From positions 37,510,104 through 37,574,103 of the forward strand of contig CM070725.1 in assembly GCA_036346275.1 (NCBI GenBank): a stretch of DNA of 64,000 nt. Direction: 5' to 3'. The notes beneath the pieces are model-generated. The model saw only the letters and a list, made by a program, of their open reading frames with translations. It did not search any database and was not told where the DNA came from. How positions within the stretch are numbered: position 1 is the first letter of the stretch; every line of letters starts with the position of its first letter. The translations under genes were made by a program, and so were the position numbers. The stretch is from Otatea glauca (Eukaryota; Streptophyta; Magnoliopsida; Poales; Poaceae). Positions 36,656 to 47,605 of the stretch are shown piece after piece.

Positions 36656-37000
36656 GTGTTAAGTGCAGCTACTATCAATGACCCAATGGTTGCACGACCC
36701 GCTGGCCGCTACACTGCGTCATCCATCTACGTAGACCTCTACGCGTCTCGTCTCGCTGCACCTGCGTCCTTCACGTGCTGCGCCTCCGCATTTGCGACCT
36801 CTCGTACACTGCATCTCTGCGACCTCGCGTGCTGCCCGCACCTCGTGACATTCGCGTGTCGCGATCTCGGCTCGCGCCACCGCGCGATTCTCCCGACTTG
36901 CGGCAGCGTTCGTCTCGCATGCCTACGCCGCAACGTGCATCTCACGTCCTGCGTTGCAATTCTGCTATGCGTCGCTACATCGATCTCTCGCCACAAATAA
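36656..37000. other. GC-rich block at the broken end of the copia element
   Basis: About 300 bp of GC-rich sequence with recurring GCGACCTC, CTCGCGTGC and CGTGCTGC words, sharply bounded by AT-rich DNA on both sides. It replaces the gag that should precede the protease. Frames on both strands (for example 85 aa at 36739-36996, - strand) are Arg-rich and look like composition artefacts. Origin unknown. Confidence 0.5.
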
Positions 37001-39507
37001 AATAAACCTCACAATATCTTGTTCCATAACAAATATTGTTTTCCATAAATCATCACACATATATTATATTGTTGTCAAATTAATCATCACACTTATATAT
37101 TTCGCAAATGGAATTAACACAGTTTTACTATGTAAAATTGTAAATAGACAACAGATTCATACAGATGTGCAATGTGTAGCACTACCGCCCATGCAGGGGC
37201 GGCACTACCGCACTTTGCTACTCAAAAAGTGTCATCACTTTTTACTCCGATCTCCGATTTAGGTGATTTTTAATTCTATGCGAAGCTTACCACGAGGGAT
37301 ACAATCTCCACCAATTTTCAAGATTTAAGCAACCATAGATATTTTTCAATATTACAAAAACAAAGACTCTAATGTAGTCCTTCAAGTCTAAAATCTGTTT
37401 TTTCAAAATCCCTCACATAGACTTGATCAAGGGCATGACTACAAGCTAGTAAGAGTCAATAAGATCAAATATTAAGCCATGTGATGATCAACTCATGATC
37501 AAAATAATTTTGCAAAACACATTTGCAAATTCTAATTACATGCTCCAATATCAAATGCATGAACACCAATATTTTGCAAACCACATTTGCAAATATAAAT
37601 CTTGCAAACAAGAGTAATCAAGATCATATCTTTGAGCCATGTGATGATCAACACATGATCAAACCAATTTGCAAATACATTGGCAAACCCTATTCACATG
37701 CTCCAAGATAAGATCTAATTAAACCATATTTTGCAAAAACCCATTTTGCAAACACAAAATATAAACCTATCTTAGCCTTTGTGATGATCAACACATGATC
37801 AATATCACAAGCTAAGACTCCGATGCATGAGCTCTCTATTTGCAACACATGCAAATATCTAGCTCCATACAAACAACCACATAAACCAACTTGCATAAGC
37901 TATCTCCCTTTTGCAACACATGCAAATCCATAGCTCTATACAAAAACCAAATCAAGCTTCAATAAGAAGCAAGCATGAGCTCCCTTATTTGCAACACATG
38001 CAAATACTTAGCTCATGCAAGAACCAACCAAGAGAGTGAGCTAGAGTGAATCGGATTGAGTTCATCAACACATGATGAAGCTCAAGCTATAAGACTCAAC
38101 CCCTCTTAATAGTACGGCACCTAACTAGCAACCCGATCTCCCATCAAGCACCGAGACCGGTAAAAAATTAGGAACACATCCTTAGCCCTAACTAGTTATA
38201 CCTTTGCCTCTAGCACATCCACTTGGAACTTTTATGATTTCCATCATCTTCTCACGGTCCTTTCTTCTTGTTCATCAACACGTGGTGAACCTTCTCTAGC
38301 TTCACTTCACTTCGAGATTCATCCTTGAAGCTCATCAACACATGATGATTTCTTCTTCTTCCCGATTCTTTATTTTCTTGGACTCAACCTACTTCACAAC
38401 TCATAGAAGATTGTTAGTCCAACAAACACGATTGTCTCAATCATCAATTGCACTCCATTAACACATAATGGATGCCCCTATGATCGATTGAGCACAACCC
38501 TAATCAATTTGAATGATTTAATGGTGGTGTCTTGAGTACTTTGATGCAACTAATGCTTTATTATACTCAAGAACTTTTCGCTTGTCCTTAACCAATGAAA
38601 AAACACCATCAACACATGATGAAGTGTTCTTTGACTGATTGAAAGACAACCGAACTCAATTTAAATTTCATTTAAATTGACATGAGTATATATTAACTAG
38701 ACAAGTTTCATATACTCATTTTGATGGTTACTAAGTAATGGTCCAAATTATATTGGAGTGGTGGAAAGGAATCAATACTCTTAATACCATCAACAATAGA
38801 ATAAACTCCATTAAATATGTGCATATAAATAATTGAAGTTGGAATCAATATGCACATAATCAATCTTAGATAACATTTGAGTTTATCCTATATTAACATG
38901 AGCATACTACAACTACACAAGTTACATATACTCAAATGATTATTTCAAAGTAATGATCCTTGATATAGAAAGATGAAATAGATCAATACTATTGAACCAT
39001 CAAGGTAAAGTATGAACTCCCCCTAAATGTGTGCATTCATGTATATATGGAATTGAAACATTAATGCACATCTTGAGGTCTAAATAATGGTAGAGTTCAT
39101 CCTTTAACTTGAATCCAAGAAATGCATCTAGAAATAATAGAGTTGTATTGGATGCATACCTTTGGGATTTCCATTTTTCAACGAGATAAGACTAATCAAA
39201 GATATACTCAATAAAAGAGTTAGTCTCATATTTAGATTTATCAATATGATCATGAATATTATATCCAAGGATTGCAACAAGATATGATAATATGAACTCG
39301 AATGCATACCTTTGATATTTCCATCTTTTCCATCCAAAAGAGACTAAAGAGAGTTAAACTAAATTAGTCTCATAAAAGGATTGTCATTAATTAACACTTG
39401 AGACTAATCAATATTATGATTATCAAAAGAGTTAGTCTCAATATTAGATTTATCATTAACACCAAAACCAAACTAATGGAGCTTGAACTTTCAAGGAGTT
39501 AGAGGAA
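37001..39507. repeat. Retrotransposon-like AT-rich region with interspersed palindromic words, unclassified
   Basis: No gene recognised. GCACTACCGCC and its inverse (37170-37212) resemble motifs seen in grass copia elements. From 37480 to 38625 the word CATCAACACATGATG or a close variant occurs about eight times, interleaved with ATTTGCAAAACACATTTGCAA-like and TTGCAACACATGCAAAT words. At 39140-39400 a second pair of diverged direct repeats shares GAATGCATACCTTTG, ATTTCCAT and TTAGTCTCAT. The + strand copia fragment begins abruptly at the right edge. Confidence 0.5.
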
Positions 39508-40780
39508 GATATTTATATAGACCAACCTGAAGGTTTTCTTATTCCTGAAAAAGAACACCTTGTTTGTAGATTGAAGAAATCTCTTTATAGCTTGAAACAA
39601 TCCCCTAGACAATGGTACAAGAAATTTGACTCATTTATGCTCTCTCATGGTTTTAAGCGGTCTAATTATGATAGTTGTGTTTATTTGAAGACTGTTAATA
39701 GTTCAACTATATATTTGCTTCTTTATATTGATGATATGTTAATTGCCGCAAAAGATAAACCAGAAATAGCTAAATTGAAGGCACAATTGAGTAAAGAATT
39801 TGAGATGATGGATTTAGGTGCAGCAAAGAAAATTCTTGGCATGGAAATTATTAGAGTGAGAAAATCTGGTAAATTGTACCTTAGTCAGCAAGTTATATTG
39901 AGAAGGTCATTCGTCGTTTTAATATGTATAATGCAAAACCAGTGAGTACTCCATTAGCTGCACACTTCAGATTATCTTCAGCTTTATGTCTAGAGTCAGA
40001 TGATGATATTGAATACATGTCTAGAGTCCCATATCCAGTGCAGTTGGTTCTCTTATGTATGACATGGTTTGTTCTCGTCCCGATTTATCTCATGCACTAA
40101 GTGTTATTAGTAGATACATGGCTAATCCTGGCAAAGAGCATTGGAAAGCTGTTCGGTGGATTTTCATATATTTGCGTGGTACTTCTAATGCTTGTTTGCA
40201 GTTTGGGAAATCTGGAGATGGACTTGTTGGTTATGTTGATTCTAACTATGTTGGTGATTTAGATAAGAGGAGATATCTTGCAGGTTATGGTTTTACTATT
40301 GGTGGTTGTGCTGTCAGATGGAAAGCAAGCTTACAGGCTACTTTTGCTCTTTTAACTACTGAAGCTGAATATATGGCTATTTTTGAAGCATGTAAATAAG
40401 CTACTTGGTTGAGAGGTTTGTACATTGAGCTTTGCGGGATTTCTTCTTTTGTTACTATATTTTGTGACAGTCAAAGTACTATTTGCCTCACAAAGGATCA
40501 GATGTATCATGAAAAAACAAAGCACATTGATGTGAGGTATCATTACATGCGAGATGTTATTGCTCAAGGTGACAACAAAATATCCAAGATAAGCACCCAT
40601 GATAATCCCGCTGATATGATGACAAAGTCAATTTTTGTTACTAAGTTTGAGCTATGCTCAAGTTTAGTTGGAATTACAGTTTAAGTCCTAGAGACTTTTG
40701 GCGCCGGTGATATTTATTATTGAAGTGAGTCTAGTGATGATTTTTTTTTGCTACAAGAGGGAATTCGTCTCAAGGTGGAG
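39508..40780 (+). pseudogene. Truncated copia RT and RNase H (Tork/TNT1-like), 5' end missing
   Basis: The coding part starts abruptly in mid-RT with ELEEDIYIDQPEGFLIPEKE, then CRLKKSLYSLKQSPRQWYKK, the catalytic LLLYIDDMLIAAK and KAQLSKEFEMMDLGAAKKIL. After a frame change near 39930 it continues with MVCSRPDLSHALSVISRYM, WIFIYLRGTSNACLQFG and TEAEYMAIFEACK, where a TAA interrupts, and resumes with IFCDSQSTICLTKDQMYHEK and HIDVRYHYMRDV. These are the motifs of Ty1/copia RT-RNase H. The opposite orientation and distinct motifs show it is a different family from the SIRE-like copia. Confidence 0.9.
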
Positions 40781-40782
40781 TT

Positions 40783-41061
40783 TGTTGGGTGTTGATCCGA
40801 ATTCACTTTAGGCTTTAGGGACGCCTTTGACCCGTCTTTCAGTGTAGCTCGTATTAGACTCGAATCGCTTTGTTCTCCTTATAAATACCTCTTGTAAGCC
40901 GTACGGGGAGAGTAGACGGCTCATTGTAATCCCCTGCGTTTGTACATAATTCTCCAAAATAGTGAGATCGCTGATTGACGCCCGTGGTTTTTTCCCACAA
41001 GGGTTTTTTACATAAAAATCTGTGTCTCGTGTTTGATTTATTTGTGCTTGATTTTACAACA
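40783..41061 (+). repeat. 3' LTR of the truncated copia element
   Basis: Begins TGTTGGGTGTTGATCC after the purine-rich AAGGTGGAGTT and ends GATTTTACAACA. It contains a TATA-like CTTATAAATACC near 40878. 279 bp. Its mate is missing with the 5' part of the element. The CACTA element begins six bases after this LTR. Confidence 0.8.
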
Positions 41062-41092
41062 ATAGCGCACTACGCCAAAACCTGCAATAGGT

Positions 41093-41450
41093 GACGGTCT
41101 ATTTGTGGCGGTTTTTTTCGAACCGTCACAAATATAATTATCAGTGGCTGTTCTATATTGAAAATGGCAGGAAGAATATCAGTGGCGGTTCTATCCTCGA
41201 ACCGCCACTGATAATGAATTATCGATGGCGGTTCGAGGATAGAACCGCCATCGATAACAAATACATTATCGCTGGCGGTTGGAGGCTATAACCGTCACTG
41301 ATAACTAGGTTATCAGTGGCGGTGCTATCCTCCAACCGCCACTGATTCTATTGGATTATCCATGGCGGTTCGAGGATAGAACCGCCACAGATAATGTTAT
41401 CGATGGCGGTTCTAGTTAAAAACCGCCACTAATAATATTGCCTATAAATA
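41093..41450. repeat. Left subterminal palindrome array of the CACTA element, with TATA box
   Basis: A run of inverted units, each pairing GGCGGTT with AACCGCC around a short loop such as CGAGGATAG and joined by TTATC(A/G)(A/G)TGG. The array stops just before CCTATAAATAGG at 41441-41452, a convincing TATA box for the transposase gene. In En/Spm the subterminal repeats bind TNPA and overlap the promoter; the same arrangement is inferred here. Confidence 0.9.
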
Positions 41451-41754
41451 GGTGGTCATGAGCAAGACTGGTCTTCTTCCTCCCGAGCAAACCAAAACTT
41501 CTAAATTTGATTTTGTTTTCTCCAATTCTTGTGCTTGTACTTCCTCTAGTTGTTCCTTGGTGAGTTATTTTTTCTCCTCTCTTGATTTGTGTTAATCTTG
41601 TTGCAATTTAATTTTTAAACCAAGTTTAATTAGGGTTTATATGTAGATGAGATGAAAAGTTTAGATTTTGTTTATTTTTATTTAGCTACCATTTTGTAGT
41701 TGATGAATTTATTTCTAGCTAGGTTCATTAGATGATGTTGTGTTCCTTTTATAG

Positions 41755-42345
41755 ATGATGAATTATGATTAAGCATATATTTAATATTAATTGCATTTTA
41801 AGTTAATTTGATACATGATGAATTTATTATCTAGCTCCTTTAGATGATAAATAATTAGATTGGTTTTTAATTACTATTAATTGGGTTCTATTAGTGTACG
41901 GACATATACATCTTGCATATATATGAATTTATTATCTAGCTCCTTTAGATGATAAGTAATTAGATTAGTTTTTAATTACTATTAATTTGGTTCCATTAGT
42001 GTACTGGACATATACATCTTGCATATAATAAATTTATTTAATTAAGATTATTGGGTATTAATATAAATGAAATTTTAGTTAATTTGGTAGGTGGGTGCTC
42101 ATCATTTTAGATGATGAATTTATTATCTAGCTTCTTTACAGAAAAGTATTGATTAGTTTTTAATTACTATTAATTTGGTTCCATTAGTGTGGACATATAT
42201 TAAATTTATTTAATTAAGATTATTGGATATTAATATACATGAAATTTTAGCTAATTTGGTAGGTGGATGCTCATCATTTTTAGATGATGAATTTATTATC
42301 TAGCTCATTTAGATGATAAGTAATTAGATTAGTTTTTAATCAATT
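41755..42345. repeat. Tandem AT-rich repeats in the leader of the first CACTA gene
   Basis: Four to five diverged copies of a unit of roughly 120 bp with GATGAATTTATTATCTAGCT, CTTTAGATGATAAGTAATTA, GATTAGTTTTTAATTACTAT and TTGGTTCCATTAGTGT. No coding potential; it lies between the TATA box and the transposase start and is probably an intron or leader. Confidence 0.75.
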
Positions 42346-42367
42346 TTTATATGTTAATTAATTTTAG

Positions 42368-45300
42368 ATGGACCGAGATGGATGTACAATGCGAACTGCT
42401 ATAACCGAGATTACATCGACGGGTATCCGCTTTTCTAAGAACCATTGAGGAGAACAAGTTGCACAAGAAGACGGAGTACATACATTGTCCATGCATTGAT
42501 TGCAAGAATGAGAAAATGTTTTCAGACAAAGAGCACATCCACTTGCACTTGATTCAAGGGTTTTGTACTTGGCTATACACGTTGGACAAGTCACGGTGAA
42601 GAGGAAAACATACATGAAGGTGATAACGTATTGGATGATGGAGAAGGCATTATAGCAGCTGACATCAGTTATGGATCTAATGAGGATAGGTGGACATTGA
42701 TGACGATAATAATCTTGCTCAGATGTTGCGCGATGCAGAAGGGAACTACACTAGTCAGAGAGAGTTTAATCAATTCAAGGGTTTGTTGGACGACTCGGAC
42801 ACACCTTTGTTCCCGGGTTGCAAGGAGGAATACACAAAGTTGCACACCGTGCTTTCACTTCTAAAATTGAAGGCAAGCAATGGTTGGTCCGATAAAAGTT
42901 TCACTGAGCTATTACATCTCTTAGCGGCATGCTTCCGGATGGAAACGTATTGCCGATAACCACTTATTTAGCTAAGAAGGTTGTATGTCCATTGGGATTG
43001 AAGTAGAAAGAATACATGCATGTCCAAACGATTGTATACTCTATCGCAAAGAGTATACGAGACATGCATGTATGTCCAGATGTGCAAATCATCGCGATAC
43101 AAGCGTAAAGGCCATGACAGCGAGGGCACCGTGGTGAAGAAAGGAGCTCCCGCTAAAGTGGTGTGGTATTTACCAGTAATACCTCGGTTGAAGCGTTTAT
43201 TTGGAAACAAAAAGCATGCCCAATTGATGCGATGGCACTCGTAAGAGCGTAAAAGGATGGAAAGTCGAGACACCTGCGATTCGCCAAAGGAGAACCATCG
43301 ATAGGCTCTTTAGGAATGACTTGAGAATGAACCGAGGAATATAAGGTTTGGATTGAGTACGGATGGAATGAATCCTTTCGGTAACATGAGTATTATTCAT
43401 AGCACTTGGCCCGTGACTCTCAGATCTACAACCTTCCTCCTTGGTTGTGTATGAAACGAAAGTACATTATGATGTCGCTGCTATCCAAGGGCCGAGACAA
43501 CCCGGCAATGATATTGATGTATACCTACAACCATTGGTGGAAGATCTTGTGATATTGTGGAACGAAGGTGTATGTGTATGGGATGAGTACAAGCGAGAGT
43601 ACTTCACCCTACGCGCATTGTTGTTTTGCACCATCAATGATTTCCTGCCTTGGTAACCTATCCGGTCAGATCGTAAAGGGGCCAAAGCATGCCCCCATTG
43701 CATGGATGAAACCGCAAGTGTGTGGCTCAATAACTCGAGAAAAACTGTACATGCATCACCGCAGTTCCTTCGCAGAATCACCCCTACCGCAATATGAAGA
43801 AACAATTCGACGGACAAAAGAGGATGGTATAGCTCCAAGACCTCCTCGTGGGGAAGAGGTATATGATATGGTTAAGGATATTAATGTTGTACTTGGAAAG
43901 GAGAGAGTAATAATAAATCGAGGTCTCAGATCGAGAAGATCACGTGGAAGAAGAGATCGATATTTTGGAACTTGCCCTATTGGAAGGACTTAGAAGTTCG
44001 ACATTGCATAGACGCTCATGCATGTAGAGAAAATGTATGTGATGCTTGATTGGTATTTTGTGAATATTCCTAGCAAAACTAAGGATGATCAAGGCATGAA
44101 GGGACTCGAAGATATGAAAATCGAGCTGAGCTACATCCTCGAGACAACGGAAAGGCCGACTTTACCTTCCCCACTTGCTACACTCTATCCAAGAAAGAGA
44201 GAATGCAGACCTCGCAAATGCTTGCATGGTGTGAAAGTTCCATCCGGTTACTCCGCAAGCATCAAGAAACCGTGTCGATGAAAGATTTGAAGTTAATCGG
44301 CATGAAGTCTCATGATTGTCATGTGATGATGACACAAATGCTTCCTATTGCAATTAGAGGTATTTTGCACGAAAAGGTCCGAGAGGCAATCATGAGGTTG
44401 TGTTTCTTCTTCAACACGATTTCACGAAGGTCATCGATCCCATCGGACTTTCTGAATCGCAGAATGATGTGGTGAAGACACTATGCCGCTAGAGATGTAT
44501 TTCCCTCCATCATTTTTGATATAATGGTTCATCTCATTGTTCACCTTGTGAATGAGATAAATGTATGTGGCCCCGTATTCTCGCATCGATGTACCCGCTC
44601 GAAAGGTACATGGGTATCTCAAGAAGTATGTACGCAATCGATCTCGTGGGAGGGTCATTGTGGAAGGTTATGCAACCGAGGAGGTTATCGAGTTTTGCGT
44701 GGATTACATGGAGGGGTGGAACCGGTAGGAGTGCTCAGATCTCGCCATGAGGGTAGGCTAGCTGGGAAAGGGACGATTGGAAGGAAATCAACAAATTCTT
44801 ACGATCATGGATTGTTCAAAAGCTCATTTCACGCCTTGCAACAATCGGTTGAGGGTCCTCGTATATGGACATGCACAAGGATAAGCTACGAGAGGAAAAT
44901 CGTGGACGATCAGAGGCTTGGGTAACAAAAGAGCATAACCGTTTGTTCAATCGTTGGTTCAAAGAGCATATGACTGGGAAAGAAACGAGTGTTATGTTGA
45001 GGTGGTTGGCAAAAGGGCCATCAGGTACAATCTTGACATGGCAAGGATACGACATAAATAGATATACCTTTTACATGAGATCTCAGGATAGCAAAAGCAC
45101 TTACCAAAATAGTAGTGTCCGCATAGATGCCTATGACAACACAGGCAGTAAGAAGACTAGCTTCTATGGGTCCATAGAAGAGATTTGGGAGCTCGACTAT
45201 TGTATTTTTAAGATCCCGATGTTTCGGTGTCGTTGGGTACAACTCCCAAAGGGTATCAAGGTGGACAAGCACGGCTTCACTACTTTGGACATCGAACATG

Positions 45301-45575
45301 TCGGATCAGAGATTTAACCATTCGTACTTGCGAAGCAAGTAGCACAAGTCTTCTATGTAATCGACCCGGCAGATAAGAAGCGCCATGTAGTTCTTCAGGG
45401 AAAAAGAAGGATCGTCGGAGTTGAGAATGTCGTGGATGAGGATGAGTACAACCAGTTTGACGAGTTGCCTCCTTTCGTAGATGGCAACATCAGGCTCGAG
45501 GAAGAAACCACTCAGGAAGCTACCTATCATCGCGACGATCATGAAGAAGGGCAAATTGTGAAAGAAAATAATTAG
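42368..45575 (+). pseudogene. TNP2/TNPD-type CACTA transposase, frameshifted
   Basis: Starts at ATG 42368 with a Transpos_assoc-like region (YIHCPCIDCKNEKMF and HLHLIQGFCTW in neighbouring frames). The TNP2 core follows: NQFKGLLDDSDTPLFPGCKE, DKSFTELLHLLAAC, PNDCILY-like text near 43030, KGPKHAPIAW, WKDLEVRHCIDAHA (near 43985) and the end WVQLPKGIKVDKHGFTTLDI, VIDPADKKRHVVLQGKRRIV, stopping with TAG at 45573. It would cut and rejoin DNA at the CACTA ends. Repeated one-base indels, the first within 15 bases of the start codon, mean no intact protein can be read from this consensus. Introns are likely but not needed to explain most shifts. Confidence 0.88.
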
Positions 45576-45589
45576 CTATTACGAGTAAT

Positions 45590-45990
45590 GGCAATGTGAT
45601 GTAAACAATATGCATTTGTATGGAGTAATGGAAATATGGTGTTATGCATTTGTGTGGAGTAATGGAAATGTGGGTCATTAATATATTTGGATTACATAGG
45701 GTATAGTACTATATTAGAATTATATATGGTCATTACTGTATTAGGATTATAAGGTCATTAATATATTAGGATTATAAAAGGTCATTAATATATTAGGATT
45801 ATATAGGGTTTATTACTATATTAGAATTATAAATGGTAATTACTATATTAGGATTATATAGGGTATATAATATTTATTAGGATTATGTAAGGTCATTACT
45901 ATATTAGGATTATATAGGGTTATTAATATATTAGTATTATATAGGGTATATTACTATATTAGGATTATGTATGGATTAATATATAAAGAT
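45590..45990. repeat. Short tandem repeats between the two CACTA genes
   Basis: Many copies of a unit like ATATTAGGATTATATAGGGT with CATTACT or CATTAAT between them fill about 400 bp directly after the transposase stop. Preceded by three copies of GGAGTAATGGAAATRTGG. No gene. It may act as the 3' end of the first gene, but no clear polyadenylation site can be chosen. Confidence 0.8.
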
Positions 45991-45997
45991 AATTATA

Positions 45998-46240
45998 TCA
46001 GTGGCGGTTCTTCAAAAGAACCGCCACTGATACACAAATCTGTGGCGGTTCGTATAAATAACCGCCACTAATACAAATTATCTGTGGTGGTTCTTTATAC
46101 GAACCGCCACAGATAAGTGTATCAGTGGCGGTTCTTGTGAAGAACCGCCAATAATAAAATTATCTCTGGCGGTTCTTAATACGAACCGCCATCGATAAAG
46201 ATTATCATGGCGGTTCGTATAAAGAACCGCCATCGATAAT
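45998..46240. promoter_or_regulatory. Internal (third) cluster of CACTA subterminal-type palindromes
   Basis: Six or so inverted units of the same kind as at the element's ends (for example ATCAGTGGCGGTTCTT paired with AAGAACCGCCACTGAT) lie 4.9 kb from the left end and 7.1 kb from the right. The cluster is followed by CCATATATATG and a GC-rich leader, so it appears to form the promoter of the second gene. No CACTA or TAGTG terminus is present, so it is not the end of a nested element. Confidence 0.8.
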
Positions 46241-46249
46241 GCTCCATAT

Positions 46250-46612
46250 ATATGTAAAATGGATACACTTGATCTTCCGAGTACCTAAACCTTTAAACTC
46301 ACGCCGCTTCGACGCGCATAAACTCCTAAACCCCGCACCAGCGCCGCCACGGTCGCCGCTTCGCGCCGCGCTACCGACGCCTTCGACGACGCCGCCCCCC
46401 CGACGACGTCGTCCTCGACGACGCCGCTTCGTCGCCGCGCCGTCGCCGCCCAGCGCGCACCCGACGCCGCCGACGACGCTGCGCCTCGACGACGCTGCCA
46501 GCGCGCGACGACGCTGCCTCCCCTCGACGCTGCGCGCCCAGCGCGCCGTCTGCCGCCGCCGCCAGCGCCAGCGCCCGACGCCCCCCGACGACGCCCACCG
46601 CTTCAATTAGGT
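46250..46612 (+). other. GC-rich leader (5' UTR or first exon) of the second CACTA gene
   Basis: A sharply GC-rich stretch with many CGACGACGC and CGCCGCC words, starting just after the internal palindrome cluster. A + strand frame of 123 aa (46239-46610) is Pro/Arg-rich and low in complexity, so coding is doubtful. Such islands are common at 5' ends of grass genes and elements. From here to 48820 the only feature recognised is the ATPase fragment listed next; the rest (47606-48819) looks like intron. Confidence 0.5.
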
Positions 46613-47335
46613 GAATTATGAATTAAATTAGTGATATTCGGATCTCATACGTTATTTCATCTAGTTGTTACACTCATCGTGGTATCCTTGATGTAAATTC
46701 ATTCATTTCGATGTTTTGTGATGAATGTGTTCTTGAAATGCTTGATCTATGTATTGCCATGGAAACTAGTATCAATAGGTTATATTAGTATTGCTCTCAG
46801 ATTCTTAATCATCATTGAGCTGGATGCTAAGGTCCTTATGTAGTATCATGTCCCTATAAAAGAGTTGTCTTAGTTCTTTACCAAGAATGCGATCATTGTC
46901 AATATAAAAGCGATAAGCCTATGTATGTCTTTATTAATACTTCTTGTGGTTGTTTATGTATAGCTCTTGTATGTGAGAACAAGGACATACAAGAATATAT
47001 CACAAATGGGTAGTAAGGCTCAATTTATTATTTTTAGACATGAGTACTATGCTAGTTAACATCACCCATACTACTTATTTCTTGTTCAAATCATGTCTCA
47101 TGGTACGAAATTAAGGACGCCATCCCGATAGTGTGAGCTTTTGGCAAGGATCACGATCGATGTGTTTTAAGTAAATCTGAACATTAATAGTATGAATAGG
47201 AGTGTCACTACTCTATTTCAGATTAATAACCATGCAAAGACCATGTTTAATCATGTTGGGATGTTTAATCATGTTCCAAATCATGTTGGGAAGCTAATAC
47301 AGGTTGGATAAGTAAGAACGAAAAAGAATTTATAC

Positions 47336-47605
47336 TTAGAATTCATCAATGAAAACTATACTTGGAGCATATGCTTTTGCAAGATCAATTATGCAACGGA
47401 TCATGCATTTGCCCTTCCCGTAACTTTTGGAAGCCAAGGTTGTTGTTGAAGTCTCAAGTAAGGTCATACCAGATATTTTGGCCACTCTTCTGGCCTTATG
47501 AGGCAAGATGCTATTTGGTGGACCAAAGAGAAGAATTCGAGTCCATGGTGGATTACCTTGTTTAGAAATCCAATTATACAACACATAAGACTCCATATAA
47601 TTCAC
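47336..47605 (-). pseudogene. Captured fragment of a katanin-p60-like AAA ATPase
   Basis: The - strand frame (89 aa) reads NPPWTRILLFGPP, where FGPP is the start of a Walker A motif whose GTGKT part is lost, then AKISGMTLLETSTTTLASKS, KGKCMIRCIIDLAKAYAPSI and VFIDEF, matching the Walker B neighbourhood (F-I-D-E) of AAA ATPases. TLASK, MIRCxxDLAxAYAPS and FIDE in this order and spacing fit the meiotic group that includes katanin p60. It is antisense to the CACTA genes, covers only the ATP-site part of one domain and lacks key residues, so it is a captured, decayed host-gene piece, not a working enzyme. Confidence 0.75.

Larger units (their letters stand above)
11218..36700 (-). mobile_element. 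SIRE/Maximus-like Ty1/copia retrotransposon, decayed and split by two insertions
   Basis: Reading on the - strand from right to left: a broken protease start and GAG-pre-integrase, integrase (35003-36655), then after the gypsy insertion the reverse transcriptase and RNase H (22742-24086), a variable region with an extra env-like ORF (13428-16000), a polypurine tract and the 3' LTR (11218-13070). The parts join exactly across the two inserted elements once one copy of each target duplication is removed. Gag and the 5' LTR are not recognised; the element appears cut or replaced near 36.7 kb. An extra ORF after pol and a long LTR are characteristic of the SIRE/Maximus clade. The right boundary is uncertain. 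Confidence 0.8.

Noticed and set aside
41093..41450. CRISPR-like array of regular palindromic repeats
   Set aside because: Repeats and 'spacers' are halves of inverted units in a CACTA subterminal region; the element termini, TSD and plant context explain them.
42368..45575. Intact transposase
   Set aside because: One-base shifts start within 15 bases of the start codon and recur through the conserved core, so no intact product can be read from this sequence.
45998..46240. End of a second nested CACTA element
   Set aside because: No CACTA or TAGTG terminus or 3-bp duplication is found beside the cluster, and the transposase genes on both sides belong to one ordinary CACTA gene pair.
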